Below, in pieces: positions 47,640-56,091 of a stretch of DNA of 64,000 bases. Within the stretch, counting starts at the first letter, position 1. Each line of letters begins with the position of its first letter. Location: positions 930,001 through 994,000 of the forward strand of contig CAVYXG010000001.1 in assembly GCA_963772375.1 (NCBI GenBank), in the 5' to 3' direction. The position numbers and the translations under genes are program-made. The notes beneath the pieces are model-generated. The model was not told the DNA's origin. It was given only the letters and a program-made list of their open reading frames with translations, and searched no databases. This stretch comes from DATBHM01 sp963772375. Lineage in GTDB: Bacteria > Actinomycetota > UBA4738 > JACQTL01.

Positions 47640-48019
47640 TCGACGTCCGGCTCCGGAGCGACGTGAACGCCCCCGGTGAGGCCCGACGGGCCGTGGACGA
47701 GCTCTCCAACCTCGTGGATCACCCGGTGTTCGAGGACATCCGTCTGCTCGTCAGCGAGCTGGTGACCAACGGCGTCCGCCACACGGGGCAGGGGCCCGGA
47801 GGCTGGGTCGACCTCGCGATCCGGTGGGGACCGGGGAGCGTCCGCGTCGAGGTGACCGACCCCGGCCCGGGGTTCGGCGAGGTGCGAACGCCCTCGATCT
47901 ACCAGGAGTCGGGCTGGGGCCTGTACCTGGTGGAGCGGGTGGCGACCCGGTGGGGCGTCGAGCGGGCCCGCGGCAACACCGTGTGGTTCGAGATCGACTG
48001 TCCGGTGCGGGTGGCCTGA
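47636..48019 (+). CDS. HATPase_c anti-sigma factor kinase (RsbW/SpoIIAB-like)
   Basis: The 127-residue protein has a GHKL ATPase fold: the N box LLVSELVTNGVRHT (about residues 42-55), G1 DPGPGFG, and G2 GWGLYLVE. Such small kinases hold a sigma factor and phosphorylate the STAS antagonist. GTG at 47636 overlaps the STAS stop. No sigma factor gene is adjacent, so the target is encoded elsewhere. It converges on fabI with three bases between. Confidence 0.92.
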   Translation: MIDVRLRSDVNAPGEARRAVDELSNLVDHPVFEDIRLLVSELVTNGVRHTGQGPGGWVDLAIRWGPGSVRVEVTDPGPGFGEVRTPSIYQESGWGLYLVERVATRWGVERARGNTVWFEIDCPVRVA

Positions 48020-48022
48020 GGA

Positions 48023-48835
48023 TCAGTCCCCGGCCGGCGGGGCGTCGGCGCGGCGCAGGTCCGCGCCCATCGCGTGGTACCCCCCGTCCACGTGGACGAT
48101 CTCGCCGGTGATCCCCGCGGCCCAGTCCGAGAGCAGGAACGCCACCGCCCGCGCCACCGGCAGCGGGTCGGCCGTGTCCCACCGGAGCGGCGAGCGGCTC
48201 GACCACGCCTTCGCCAGCACGTCGAACCCGGGGATGCTTTTGGCCGCCATGGTGCGGAGCGGCCCGGCCGAGACGCAGTTCACGCGGATGCCGTCCGGGC
48301 CGAGGTCGCGCGCCAGGTACCGCGTGACCGACTCCAGGGCGGCCTTCGACACGCCCATCCAGTCGTAGATGGGCCAGGCGACCGCGGCGTCGAAGTCCAT
48401 GCTCACGATGGCACCCCCGCCGTCCCGCATCAGGCCGTGGAGACCGGCCGCGAGGGCCTTCAGCGAGAACGCGCTCGTCCGGAACGCGAGCTCCGCGCTC
48501 TCCCGGGGCGTGTGCAGGAAGTTCCCGCCGAGGGCGTCCTGCGGGGCGAACGCGATCGCGTGCAGGATCCCGTCGAGTCCGCCCCACCTCGTCCAGAGGT
48601 CGTTCGCCAGGCGTTCGATGTGGGCGTCGTCGTTCGCGTCGAGCTCGAGCACGTCGACCGGCCGGGGGAGCCGTCTCGCGCTCCGCTCGGTGAGGCCCAT
48701 GGACTTGCCGAACCCGGTCAGCACCAGGTCGGCGCCCTGTTCCTGGGCGACCTGGGCGACCGAGAACGCGATGCTCTGCGGGGTGAGCACCCCGGTGAGC
48801 AGCAGGCGTTTCCCTTCCAGCATCGATGTCGACAT
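48023..48835 (-). CDS. fabI: Enoyl-ACP reductase (FabI/InhA type)
   Basis: The 270-residue protein reduces enoyl-ACP in fatty-acid synthesis with NADH. It has the family's modified nucleotide loop LTGVLTPQSIAFSVAQVAQ, the linker LDGILHAIAFAPQ, and the active site YDWMGVSKAAL, which is the Tyr-x6-Lys arrangement specific to FabI/InhA. It ends GITGEIVHVDGGYHAMG. The start is the ATG at 48835. Unlike in mycobacteria it stands alone, without fabG. It is divergent from the adenosine deaminase gene across 81 bases. Confidence 0.95.
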   Translation of the reverse strand: MSTSMLEGKRLLLTGVLTPQSIAFSVAQVAQEQGADLVLTGFGKSMGLTERSARRLPRPVDVLELDANDDAHIERLANDLWTRWGGLDGILHAIAFAPQDALGGNFLHTPRESAELAFRTSAFSLKALAAGLHGLMRDGGGAIVSMDFDAAVAWPIYDWMGVSKAALESVTRYLARDLGPDGIRVNCVSAGPLRTMAAKSIPGFDVLAKAWSSRSPLRWDTADPLPVARAVAFLLSDWAAGITGEIVHVDGGYHAMGADLRRADAPPAGD

Positions 48836-48916
48836 GCGTGGTTGGACTCCGCGGGCATCCTATGGGTTGCGCGGCGCCGGTGGCGCGGCGCGGTTCGCCT
48901 GCGCTTGAATGCGCCG

Positions 48917-49930
48917 ATGCCGCTCGACCTCCGAACCCTGCCCAAGGTCGACCTGCACCGCCATCTGGAGGGCTCGGTCCGGCTGTCCACGATCATCGAC
49001 CTGCACCGGCAGGCCGGGTTCGAGCTGCCCGCGTGGACCGTCGAGGAGCTGGCGCCGTCCGCGCTCGTCACCGAGCCGGTCGAATCGCTCGAGGTCGCGC
49101 TGCGCGCGTTCGGGTACGCCCAGCGGTCGTTCGTCGACCTCGACGCCGTCCGGCGGATCGCCCGGGAGGCCGTCGAGGACCTTGCCGCGGACGAGGTTCG
49201 CCTGGCCGAGCTGCGGTTCTCGCCGGACTTCATGTGCTCACCGGCCGGGTTGGACTGGGACGACGCGCTGGTTGCGCTCCGGGCGGGCGTCGACGACGCG
49301 GTCGCGTCCGGTTGTGACGTCGCGGTCGGGCTCATCGTCATCTTCAGCCGCGACTACGGCGACGACTCGGCGGAGCGGACGGTGGAGTTCACGCTCCGGC
49401 ACACCGGGGAGGTGGTCGGGTTCGACATCGCGGGACCTGAGATCGGCTTCCCCGCCTCGCGGTACGCGACGCAGATCTCGCGGGTCCGGGAGGCCGGGGT
49501 CCACGTCACGCTGCACTACGGCGAGTCCGGGCCGCCGCCGTACCCGGCTGAGGCCATCGTGCTCGGCGCCGAGCGGCTGGGGCACGGCCTGTCCGTCGCG
49601 TGGGACGAAGCGGTGACTGCACTGGCCCGGGACCGTGGGGTGACGCTCGAGATGTGCCCGACATCGAACTGGCTGACGCACGGCGTCGACCGGCTCGCCG
49701 ACCACCCCTGCCTGCGCCTGCTCCGGTCCGGGGTTCGCGTCACCCTGAACACCGACGACCCCGGCCTCATGGGCATCGACCTCAGCCACGAGTTCGAGGT
49801 CGCGCGATCGGAGATCGGGTTCACCGACGACGACTTCGCCGCGGCCGTCCGCAACTCCCTCGCGGCGACGTTCCTCCCGCCCGACGTCGTCGCGGAGGCC
49901 CGTCGACGCCACTTCACCTGGGCGGGTTGA
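48917..49930 (+). CDS. add: Adenosine deaminase family protein
   Basis: The 337-residue enzyme has the metal motif KVDLHRHLEGSV (about residues 10-21), LAELRFSPDF, the HYGES variant of the catalytic HAGE motif (about 199-203), AERLGHGLSV, LEMCPTSNWLTHGV and VTLNTDDPGLMG. These place it in the adenosine/AMP deaminase superfamily, most likely hydrolysing adenosine to inosine. The Trp-containing SNWLT in place of the commoner SNxxT leaves room for a related substrate. The start is ATG at 48917, with no clear Shine-Dalgarno. Confidence 0.9.
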   Translation: MPLDLRTLPKVDLHRHLEGSVRLSTIIDLHRQAGFELPAWTVEELAPSALVTEPVESLEVALRAFGYAQRSFVDLDAVRRIAREAVEDLAADEVRLAELRFSPDFMCSPAGLDWDDALVALRAGVDDAVASGCDVAVGLIVIFSRDYGDDSAERTVEFTLRHTGEVVGFDIAGPEIGFPASRYATQISRVREAGVHVTLHYGESGPPPYPAEAIVLGAERLGHGLSVAWDEAVTALARDRGVTLEMCPTSNWLTHGVDRLADHPCLRLLRSGVRVTLNTDDPGLMGIDLSHEFEVARSEIGFTDDDFAAAVRNSLAATFLPPDVVAEARRRHFTWAG

Positions 49931-49935
49931 TTCGC

Positions 49936-51537
49936 TCAGCGACGGCGGAGGTCGGCCTGGATCTCCCGGGCGGCGTTCGCCCCGGGGGCGCCCGTGATGC
50001 CGCCGCCGGGGTGGGCGCCCGAACCGCACAGGTACAGGCCCGGGATGGGGAGGCGGTACCGGGCCATCCCCAGGGTGGGCCGCCATGCGAAGAACTGGTC
50101 GAGGCCGGGTTCGGCGTGGAGCGGGTGGCCCCCGCTCAGCCCGTAGTCGCGTTCGAGGTCGGCGGGCGTGACCACGTGGCGGGCGACGACGTGGCCGGTC
50201 AGTCCCGGGGCGTGGTCCTCGAGCGACGTCGTGACCAGATCGGCGAGGGCGTCGGACGACGCCGCGTCGTCCCACGACCCCTCCCGGAGCTCGAACGGCA
50301 CCCACTGCACGATGGCCGACACGACGTGCGTGCCCTCGGGGGCGAGGGTCGGGTCGGCGGCGGTCGGGACCGTGACGTCGAGGAACGGCCGCTCGGGCAG
50401 CCGCCCGTACTTCGAGGGGTCGAACGCCAGATCCAGCTCGTCGACGCCGGTCGCGTTGACCAGCAGGCGTCCCTCGACCTCGCCGTCCGACGCCGCGGTG
50501 AACGCCGGCGGCGCGTCGAGCGCGAGATGCACCTTGGCCACGGTTCCGGGGGTCCGGATGGTGCCGGCCCGCCAGCCGAGCGTCGGGCCGAGCACCTCGG
50601 GGTCGACGAGGTCGAGCAGGGTCCGCTTGGGGTCGGCGCCGGACACGACCGCCCGCGCGGAGACCTCCTCGCCCCCGGCCAGCACCACTCCCGAGGCCCG
50701 GTCGCCGGCGACGGTGACGCGCTCGACCGCGATGCCGCACCGCACCTCCCCCCCGCTCGCGCGCACCGCGCCGGCCAGCGCCTCGGACAGGGCGCCGGGC
50801 CCACCGACCGCGGTGGCCGAGTCGCCCGCGGGGCCGGCGGAGGTCCCCGCGAGCTCGGCCAGCAGCACGGCGGTGGACCCGGCCGCGCGCGGCCCCATCG
50901 CCGTGTACCGGACGCCGCCAACCGCGACGGCCGCTCGCACGGCGTCCGACTCCAGGTGGTCCTCCACGAAGTCCGCCACCGCCGTCGGCAGGACGCGGAT
51001 GGTCTCGCGGAGGTTCGACGGGCCGCCCAGGCCCCGAAGGGCGTTGCCGAGCTTCAACGCGCCGACCGCGTCGGCCATGGACGGCGCGACGAGGTCGGGC
51101 GGCGTCATCGCGTGCAGCCACGCCATCACGCTGGCCAGCGCGCGGACCTTCCGGTCGAACGCCGGCCACGCCTCGGCGTCCTTCGACGACCACTCCGTGA
51201 GCCCGGCCGCCGTGCGGTGCGGGTCCCGGACGAACCGCACGGCCCGGCCGTCGGGGTGCAGCGCGGTCGCCAGGGAGTTCGGGCGGATGAACCGCAGCCC
51301 GTGGCGTTCCAGCGCGAGCTCGCGCACCACCGAGGTGCGCAGCCGGCCGATCCCGTGGGCGAGCGGCGCGCGGATGCCGGGCGCGATCTCAACCGTGTCG
51401 GCCGCCCCGCCGACGCGTTCGCGCCGCTCGACCACCAGCACGGAGAGGCCGGCCCGGCCGAGCAGCGCGGCGCACGTGAGCCCGTTGTGGCCGGCGCCCA
51501 CCACGACCACGTCGTAGCGCCCCACGGCGGCCGTCAC
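49936..51537 (-). CDS. FAD-dependent oxidoreductase, phytoene-desaturase-like (COG1233)
   Basis: The 533-residue protein starts YDVVVVGAGHNGLTCAALLGRAG, the CrtI/amine oxidase-type FAD-binding motif, followed by VERRERVGGAA. It closes with LYLCGSGAHPGGGITGAPG. Such proteins desaturate or isomerise isoprenoids, but many in actinobacteria have unknown substrates. The start GTG at 51537 overlaps the stop of the upstream gene. The two are paralogues in tandem with shared HNGLT and GAHPGGG/AVHPGGG motifs. No phytoene synthase is nearby, so carotenoid synthesis is not implied. Confidence 0.87.
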   Translation of the reverse strand: MTAAVGRYDVVVVGAGHNGLTCAALLGRAGLSVLVVERRERVGGAADTVEIAPGIRAPLAHGIGRLRTSVVRELALERHGLRFIRPNSLATALHPDGRAVRFVRDPHRTAAGLTEWSSKDAEAWPAFDRKVRALASVMAWLHAMTPPDLVAPSMADAVGALKLGNALRGLGGPSNLRETIRVLPTAVADFVEDHLESDAVRAAVAVGGVRYTAMGPRAAGSTAVLLAELAGTSAGPAGDSATAVGGPGALSEALAGAVRASGGEVRCGIAVERVTVAGDRASGVVLAGGEEVSARAVVSGADPKRTLLDLVDPEVLGPTLGWRAGTIRTPGTVAKVHLALDAPPAFTAASDGEVEGRLLVNATGVDELDLAFDPSKYGRLPERPFLDVTVPTAADPTLAPEGTHVVSAIVQWVPFELREGSWDDAASSDALADLVTTSLEDHAPGLTGHVVARHVVTPADLERDYGLSGGHPLHAEPGLDQFFAWRPTLGMARYRLPIPGLYLCGSGAHPGGGITGAPGANAAREIQADLRRR

Positions 51538-53159
51538 CGGCCGCTCCCCGCCCCGCCCCGACTCCGATGCCGCCGGAGGTCCTTCGCGACCTCGAGCGCG
51601 GCGATGCGGCCCGGCGCGCCCATGATGCCGCCGCCGGGGTGCACGGCCGACCCGCACATCCACAGCGACCGCAGCGGTGTCCGGAACCCCGCCCACCCCG
51701 GCACCGGCCGGTTGAAGAACAGCTGCTCGAGCGAGAGCTCGCCCTGGAAGATGTTGCCCTCGGACAGGCCGAAGGTCTCCTCCATGTCGAGCGGGGTCAT
51801 CACCTGCTTGTGGAGGATCAGATCGCGGATCCCCGGGACGCGCTCGGCGATCGTGTCGATCACGGTCTCGCCGAACGCGTCGCGCGCGGCATCGTCCCAC
51901 ACCGCCCCGTCGGCCAGGTGGTACGGCGCGTACTGCACGAAGCACGAGACGACGTGCTTGCCGGGCGGCGCCATCGACGGGTCCACCATGGTCGGGATGA
52001 TCATGTCGATGTACGGCCGCCGGGACGGACGGCCGTGCTTGGCGTCGTCGTAGGCCTGTTCCATCCGCTCGATGCTCGGCGAGAACGACAGCGCCCCGCG
52101 GAGGTGCTCGGTCGTCACGGAGTTCGGCAGGCACGTGAACTCCGGCAGCGCGTCGAGCGCCAGGTTGACCTTCCCGCTGGAACCCCGGAACCGGAACCGC
52201 CCCACCTCGTCGGTGAACGACCGATCCAGCGCGCCCGCCGGCGTCAGCTTGAGGAACGTCTGCCAGGCGTCGAGGCTGGACAGCACGACGTCGGCGCGAA
52301 GCTCCTCACCGGTGTCGAGCGCGACGCCGGTCACCCGGTCGCCGTCGACCAGCAGGGAGCCGACCGTCGCCTCGCAGCGGATCTCGGCGCCCAGGGCCCG
52401 TGCGGCGCTGCCGATGGCGCTCGACACCCCGCCTGTGCCGCCGCGGGGGATGCCCCACGCCCGGAACGCCCCGTCGATCTCGCCCATGTAGTGGTGGAGC
52501 AGGACGTAGGCGGTCCCCGGCGAGCGGATCCCCTGGAACGTCCCGATGATGCCGGAGGCCGACATCGTCGCGATCAGCGGGTCGGTCTCGAACCACTGCT
52601 GCAGGAACTCCGTCGCGCTCATGGTCATCAGCTGGATGAACACGTCCCGCTGGCGGTGGGAGAGGGCGCGCCACGCCTTGACCATCTGGCCGAGCGGCAG
52701 CCACTCGGTCGGGCGGGGGCGGCCCGGGTCCGGCGGGGTCATCGCGAGGATCGGCTTGACGAACCTCGCCATGTCGACCATGAGCTGGCCGTACTCCTCG
52801 TAGGCCTCGGCGTCGGAGACCGACCATCGCCGGAGCTCGCGCATCGTCCGTCCGTGGTCGTTCACCCGCCACAGGTAGTCGCCGTCGAGCGGGGTCATCG
52901 TCCCGTCGAGCGGCAGGATCTCCAGGCCGTGCGCGGGGAGGTTCAGGTCGCGGATGATCTCCGGCCGCAGCAGCGACACGACGTAGGACGCGACGCTGAA
53001 CCGGAACCCCGGGAACACCTCCTCGGTGACGGCCGCGCCACCCAGCACGTGGCGGCGTTCCAGGACCACCGTTCGAAAGCCCGACTTGGCGAGGTAGGCC
53101 GCGGCGGTCAGGCCGTTGTGGCCCCCTCCGATCACAATGGCGTCGTACCGCTCCCCCAC
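51534..53159 (-). CDS. FAD-dependent oxidoreductase, phytoene-desaturase-like (COG1233), tandem paralogue
   Basis: The 541-residue protein has the FAD motif YDAIVIGGGHNGLTAAAYLA and VLERRHVLGGAA at the start, and SLWMCGSAVHPGGGIMGAPG near the end. The start is GTG at 53159 with GGAGGGACGC directly upstream; the frame is open to 53222 but without a ribosome site. It is transcribed first of the pair and overlaps the second by 4 bp. Co-translation suggests the two act as a heterodimer or on one substrate. Confidence 0.88.
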   Translation of the reverse strand: MGERYDAIVIGGGHNGLTAAAYLAKSGFRTVVLERRHVLGGAAVTEEVFPGFRFSVASYVVSLLRPEIIRDLNLPAHGLEILPLDGTMTPLDGDYLWRVNDHGRTMRELRRWSVSDAEAYEEYGQLMVDMARFVKPILAMTPPDPGRPRPTEWLPLGQMVKAWRALSHRQRDVFIQLMTMSATEFLQQWFETDPLIATMSASGIIGTFQGIRSPGTAYVLLHHYMGEIDGAFRAWGIPRGGTGGVSSAIGSAARALGAEIRCEATVGSLLVDGDRVTGVALDTGEELRADVVLSSLDAWQTFLKLTPAGALDRSFTDEVGRFRFRGSSGKVNLALDALPEFTCLPNSVTTEHLRGALSFSPSIERMEQAYDDAKHGRPSRRPYIDMIIPTMVDPSMAPPGKHVVSCFVQYAPYHLADGAVWDDAARDAFGETVIDTIAERVPGIRDLILHKQVMTPLDMEETFGLSEGNIFQGELSLEQLFFNRPVPGWAGFRTPLRSLWMCGSAVHPGGGIMGAPGRIAALEVAKDLRRHRSRGGAGSGR

Positions 53160-53252
53160 GCGTCCCTCCGACGACGGAACCGCGAGGGTAGCAGCGACGT
53201 AAGGGGGGTGGTGCGCTCCCAATGGTCCAATCCCTCGGCCGCCGGCAAGCCG

Positions 53253-53258
53253 TATCTA
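53253..53258 (+). promoter_or_regulatory. -10 element for a leaderless start of the M1 peptidase gene
   Basis: TATCTA ends seven bases before the ATG at 53265, so transcription would begin at or very near the start codon. There is no Shine-Dalgarno. This is the typical layout of leaderless actinobacterial genes. Confidence 0.45.
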
Positions 53259-53264
53259 GATGCG

Positions 53265-54809
53265 ATGAGCGCGGGTCGAGCCCGGGGCGGGGTGCGGCGG
53301 AGGCCCCGGGCTCCCCGCGCCTTCGCATTCGGCCTGGCCATTGCCGCGATCACTGGGGCGTGCACGTCCGGTTCCGACTCCATTCCACCGGACACGACGT
53401 CCGCTCCGCCGACCACCCCGGCCTCCATGGCGACCTCCGGGACGGGCACGACGTCCGGCGCCACGTCCGGACCGTCGGGGGCGGGCACGCCGACCATCGT
53501 GCCGTCGTCGTCCGGCGGAGGCGGGACCACGACGCCGATCCCCGCCGGCAGCTGCCCGGTGCCCACCATGGCCGCGCCGCCGGCCGGCCAGCCCGCCTAC
53601 ACGATGCGCGTCCGTCTCGACCCCAGCCGCGGGACCGTCGCCGGCACCCTCCGGGTCGCGTTCACGCCCGACGTCGCGACCGACCGGCTGGTGTTCCGGC
53701 TGTGGCCGAACGGACCGCGCCAGACCGGAGAGGGCGCCCGGCTCACGGCGGGCCCGGTGACGTCGGGAGGCTCGAAGCTCACCTCGAACCTCCCCGATCC
53801 CACCACGCTGGTCGTGGACGCGCCGTCGCCGCTCGCCGCGGGCGATTCGATCACCGTGTCGATGCCGTTCCGCCTGCGGACGCCGCGCGGCGTGCTCGAC
53901 CGCATCGGTCACGACCGGGGCACGATGTGGCTGGGGTCGTTCTTCCCGATCCTGGCGTGGGAGCCCGGCGTGGGCTGGGCCACGGACCCGCCTACGACCT
54001 CGCTGGCCGAGGCCTCGACGTCGACCACGTCGGACTTCGACGTGACGATCGAGGCCCCGAAGGGGGCGGCAGTGTTCGCCTCGGGGGTCCGGACCGGGGA
54101 CCGATGGAGGGCGCTCGACGTCCGGGACTTCGCGATCGGGGTGGGGAGGTTCGCCAGCGCCACCGCGACCGCGCACGCGCCGAACGCGGTGAAGGTGACG
54201 GTCGGCGTCGAGGACGGCCTGCGCATCCGGCCGGCCGACGCGGCCGGCCGGGTGGCCCGCGACCTGGCCGGCGTGGCAGACCTGTACGGCGCGTACCCCT
54301 GGCCGGAGCTGCACCTCGTGATCACCCGGGACATCGGGCGCGCCGGCATCGAGTACCCCACGATGATCTTCGAGGGCGCGGAGGCGTTCGTACTCACCGT
54401 CAGCCACGAGGTCGCGCACCAGTTGTTCTACTCGCTCGTGGGGAACGACCAGGCCCACGACCCCTGGCTGGACGAGGCGCTCGCCACGTGGGCGGCGGCC
54501 AACGTCAGCCACTACCTGCCCTACATGCGTTCGCAGACGGCGACGGGCTTCGAGCTGAACCACGTCGCCTATCCGATGACGTTCTGGGACCGGCACCCGG
54601 ACGAGTACGGCGAGGGCGTGTACTGGCGGGGCGGGCAGGCCCTCTACGCGCTGGGGCCGGTCGACCGGGTCAACTGCGCCCTCCGCCGGTACGTGGCCGA
54701 GCACGCCTACCGCATCGCCACCACGCCCGACCTCGTCGCATCGCTGGCCGAGGTGTTCCCGGATGCGCCGAAGGTGCTGGCGCCGTTCGGCATCCCCGCG
54801 GGAGGCTGA
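53265..54809 (+). CDS. M1-family (gluzincin) metallopeptidase lipoprotein
   Basis: The 514-residue protein has a signal peptide ending in a lipobox (FGLAIAAITGAC, lipid Cys about 33), a Ser/Thr/Gly linker to about residue 100, a beta-rich N-terminal domain, and a peptidase domain with HEVAHQLFYS (HExxH, about residues 382-386). The third zinc ligand Glu is 18 residues on in DPWLDEALATW. The conserved Tyr/Glu substrate region appears as GIEYPTMIFEG just before. It would cleave peptides at the cell surface. The start is ATG at 53265, downstream of a leaderless-type promoter. Confidence 0.87.
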   Translation: MSAGRARGGVRRRPRAPRAFAFGLAIAAITGACTSGSDSIPPDTTSAPPTTPASMATSGTGTTSGATSGPSGAGTPTIVPSSSGGGGTTTPIPAGSCPVPTMAAPPAGQPAYTMRVRLDPSRGTVAGTLRVAFTPDVATDRLVFRLWPNGPRQTGEGARLTAGPVTSGGSKLTSNLPDPTTLVVDAPSPLAAGDSITVSMPFRLRTPRGVLDRIGHDRGTMWLGSFFPILAWEPGVGWATDPPTTSLAEASTSTTSDFDVTIEAPKGAAVFASGVRTGDRWRALDVRDFAIGVGRFASATATAHAPNAVKVTVGVEDGLRIRPADAAGRVARDLAGVADLYGAYPWPELHLVITRDIGRAGIEYPTMIFEGAEAFVLTVSHEVAHQLFYSLVGNDQAHDPWLDEALATWAAANVSHYLPYMRSQTATGFELNHVAYPMTFWDRHPDEYGEGVYWRGGQALYALGPVDRVNCALRRYVAEHAYRIATTPDLVASLAEVFPDAPKVLAPFGIPAGG

Positions 54810-54860
54810 CGGGGGTCGCCGTGTGGGAACATGCCGCCCACAGGGGAGGTCGCGAGGCGG

Positions 54861-56054
54861 ATGAGTGAGGGGACCCCGTTCCACCGGCGGACGGCGCCGC
54901 TCAACCGGAAGCTGCAGTGGCGGGAATGGGCCGGGTACTGGGCCGCGTCCGCCTACTCGGATTCCTGGGACATCGAGTACAACGCGATCCGGAACCAGGC
55001 CGCGCTCATCGACGTCACCCCGCTGTACAAGTACGTCGTCGAGGGGCCCGACGCCGCCCGGCTGATCGACCGGGTCCAGGTCCGCAACCCCGCCAAGCTC
55101 GCGGTCGGGCAGGTCTGGTACACGTGCTGGTGCGACGAGCAGGGCAAGGTGGTCGACGACGGCACGATCACCCGGCTCGACGAGCACCGCTATCGGTGGA
55201 CGGCCGCCGACCCCCAGCTCCGGTGGTTCCGGATGAACGCCCGGGGGCTGGACGTCTCGATCGAGGACGTGACCGACGCCACGGCGGCCGTGGCGCTGCA
55301 GGGGCCGTGCTCGCGCGAGGTGCTCCAGGCCGCCACCGGCCAGGACTGGACCGGCCTCGGGTACTTCCGGGAACGGGCCGTGAAGATCAAGCGGATCCCC
55401 GTCGAGGTCACCCGGACCGGGTACACGGGCGACTTGGGATACGAGCTGTGGGTGGACGCGCCGAAGGCGGTCGCCCTGTGGGACACGCTCGTCGAGGCCG
55501 GCCGCGCGTACGGGATCCGGCCGGCCGGCATGCTCGCGCTCGACGTGGTCCGGATCGAGGCCGGCCTGATCCTGCTGGAGGTGGACTACACGAGCGCCCG
55601 CCACGCCCTGATCCCCGAACAGTCGTACTCCCCCGGCGAGCTCGGGCTCGGCCGGCTGGTCGACCTCAAGCGGCCCGCGCGGTTCGTCGGTCGCCGGGCC
55701 CTGGAGCGCGAGGAACGGACGGGTGGCCCGGCCCGCCGCCTGGTGGGCCTCACGCTCGACTGGCCGCGGTTCGAACGGCTCCACGCGATGCGCGGGCTGA
55801 CGCCGGCGGTTCCCGCGGCCGCCTGGCGCACGGCGGTGCCCGTGTACGCCGGGACCAAGCAGGTCGGGAGGGCCACCAGCGGGACGTGGAGCCCCATCCT
55901 CAAGGCGAACATCGCCCTGGCGTCGGTTCCGGCCGCCCTCGCGGAGCCCGGCACCCAGCTCGAGATCGAATGGACGGTCGAGGCCCGCCGGGGCCGGGTC
56001 CCGGCCACGGTGACCGCGCTCCCGTTCCTCGACCTGGAGCGAAAGCGCACGTAG
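54861..56054 (+). CDS. GcvT-like aminomethyltransferase/folate-dependent demethylase family protein
   Basis: The 397-residue protein has the GcvT fold: EYNAIRNQAALIDVTPLYKY, GPDAARLIDRVQVRN, VALQGPCSREVLQ, VEVTRTGYTGDLGYELWV, and AGMLALDVVRIEAGLIL. The C-terminal barrel ends near VGRATSGTWSPILKANIALA. Members transfer a one-carbon group to tetrahydrofolate; besides glycine cleavage, the family includes dimethylsulfoniopropionate and other demethylases. No gcvH or gcvP is nearby, so a demethylase role is as likely as glycine cleavage. The ATG at 54861 follows GGGGAGG at a long distance; an in-frame ATG at 54831 is the alternative. Confidence 0.85.
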   Translation: MSEGTPFHRRTAPLNRKLQWREWAGYWAASAYSDSWDIEYNAIRNQAALIDVTPLYKYVVEGPDAARLIDRVQVRNPAKLAVGQVWYTCWCDEQGKVVDDGTITRLDEHRYRWTAADPQLRWFRMNARGLDVSIEDVTDATAAVALQGPCSREVLQAATGQDWTGLGYFRERAVKIKRIPVEVTRTGYTGDLGYELWVDAPKAVALWDTLVEAGRAYGIRPAGMLALDVVRIEAGLILLEVDYTSARHALIPEQSYSPGELGLGRLVDLKRPARFVGRRALEREERTGGPARRLVGLTLDWPRFERLHAMRGLTPAVPAAAWRTAVPVYAGTKQVGRATSGTWSPILKANIALASVPAALAEPGTQLEIEWTVEARRGRVPATVTALPFLDLERKRT

Positions 56055-56091
56055 CGGGCAGCGTCCGCAATTCCGGGCACCGGCTGGGACA

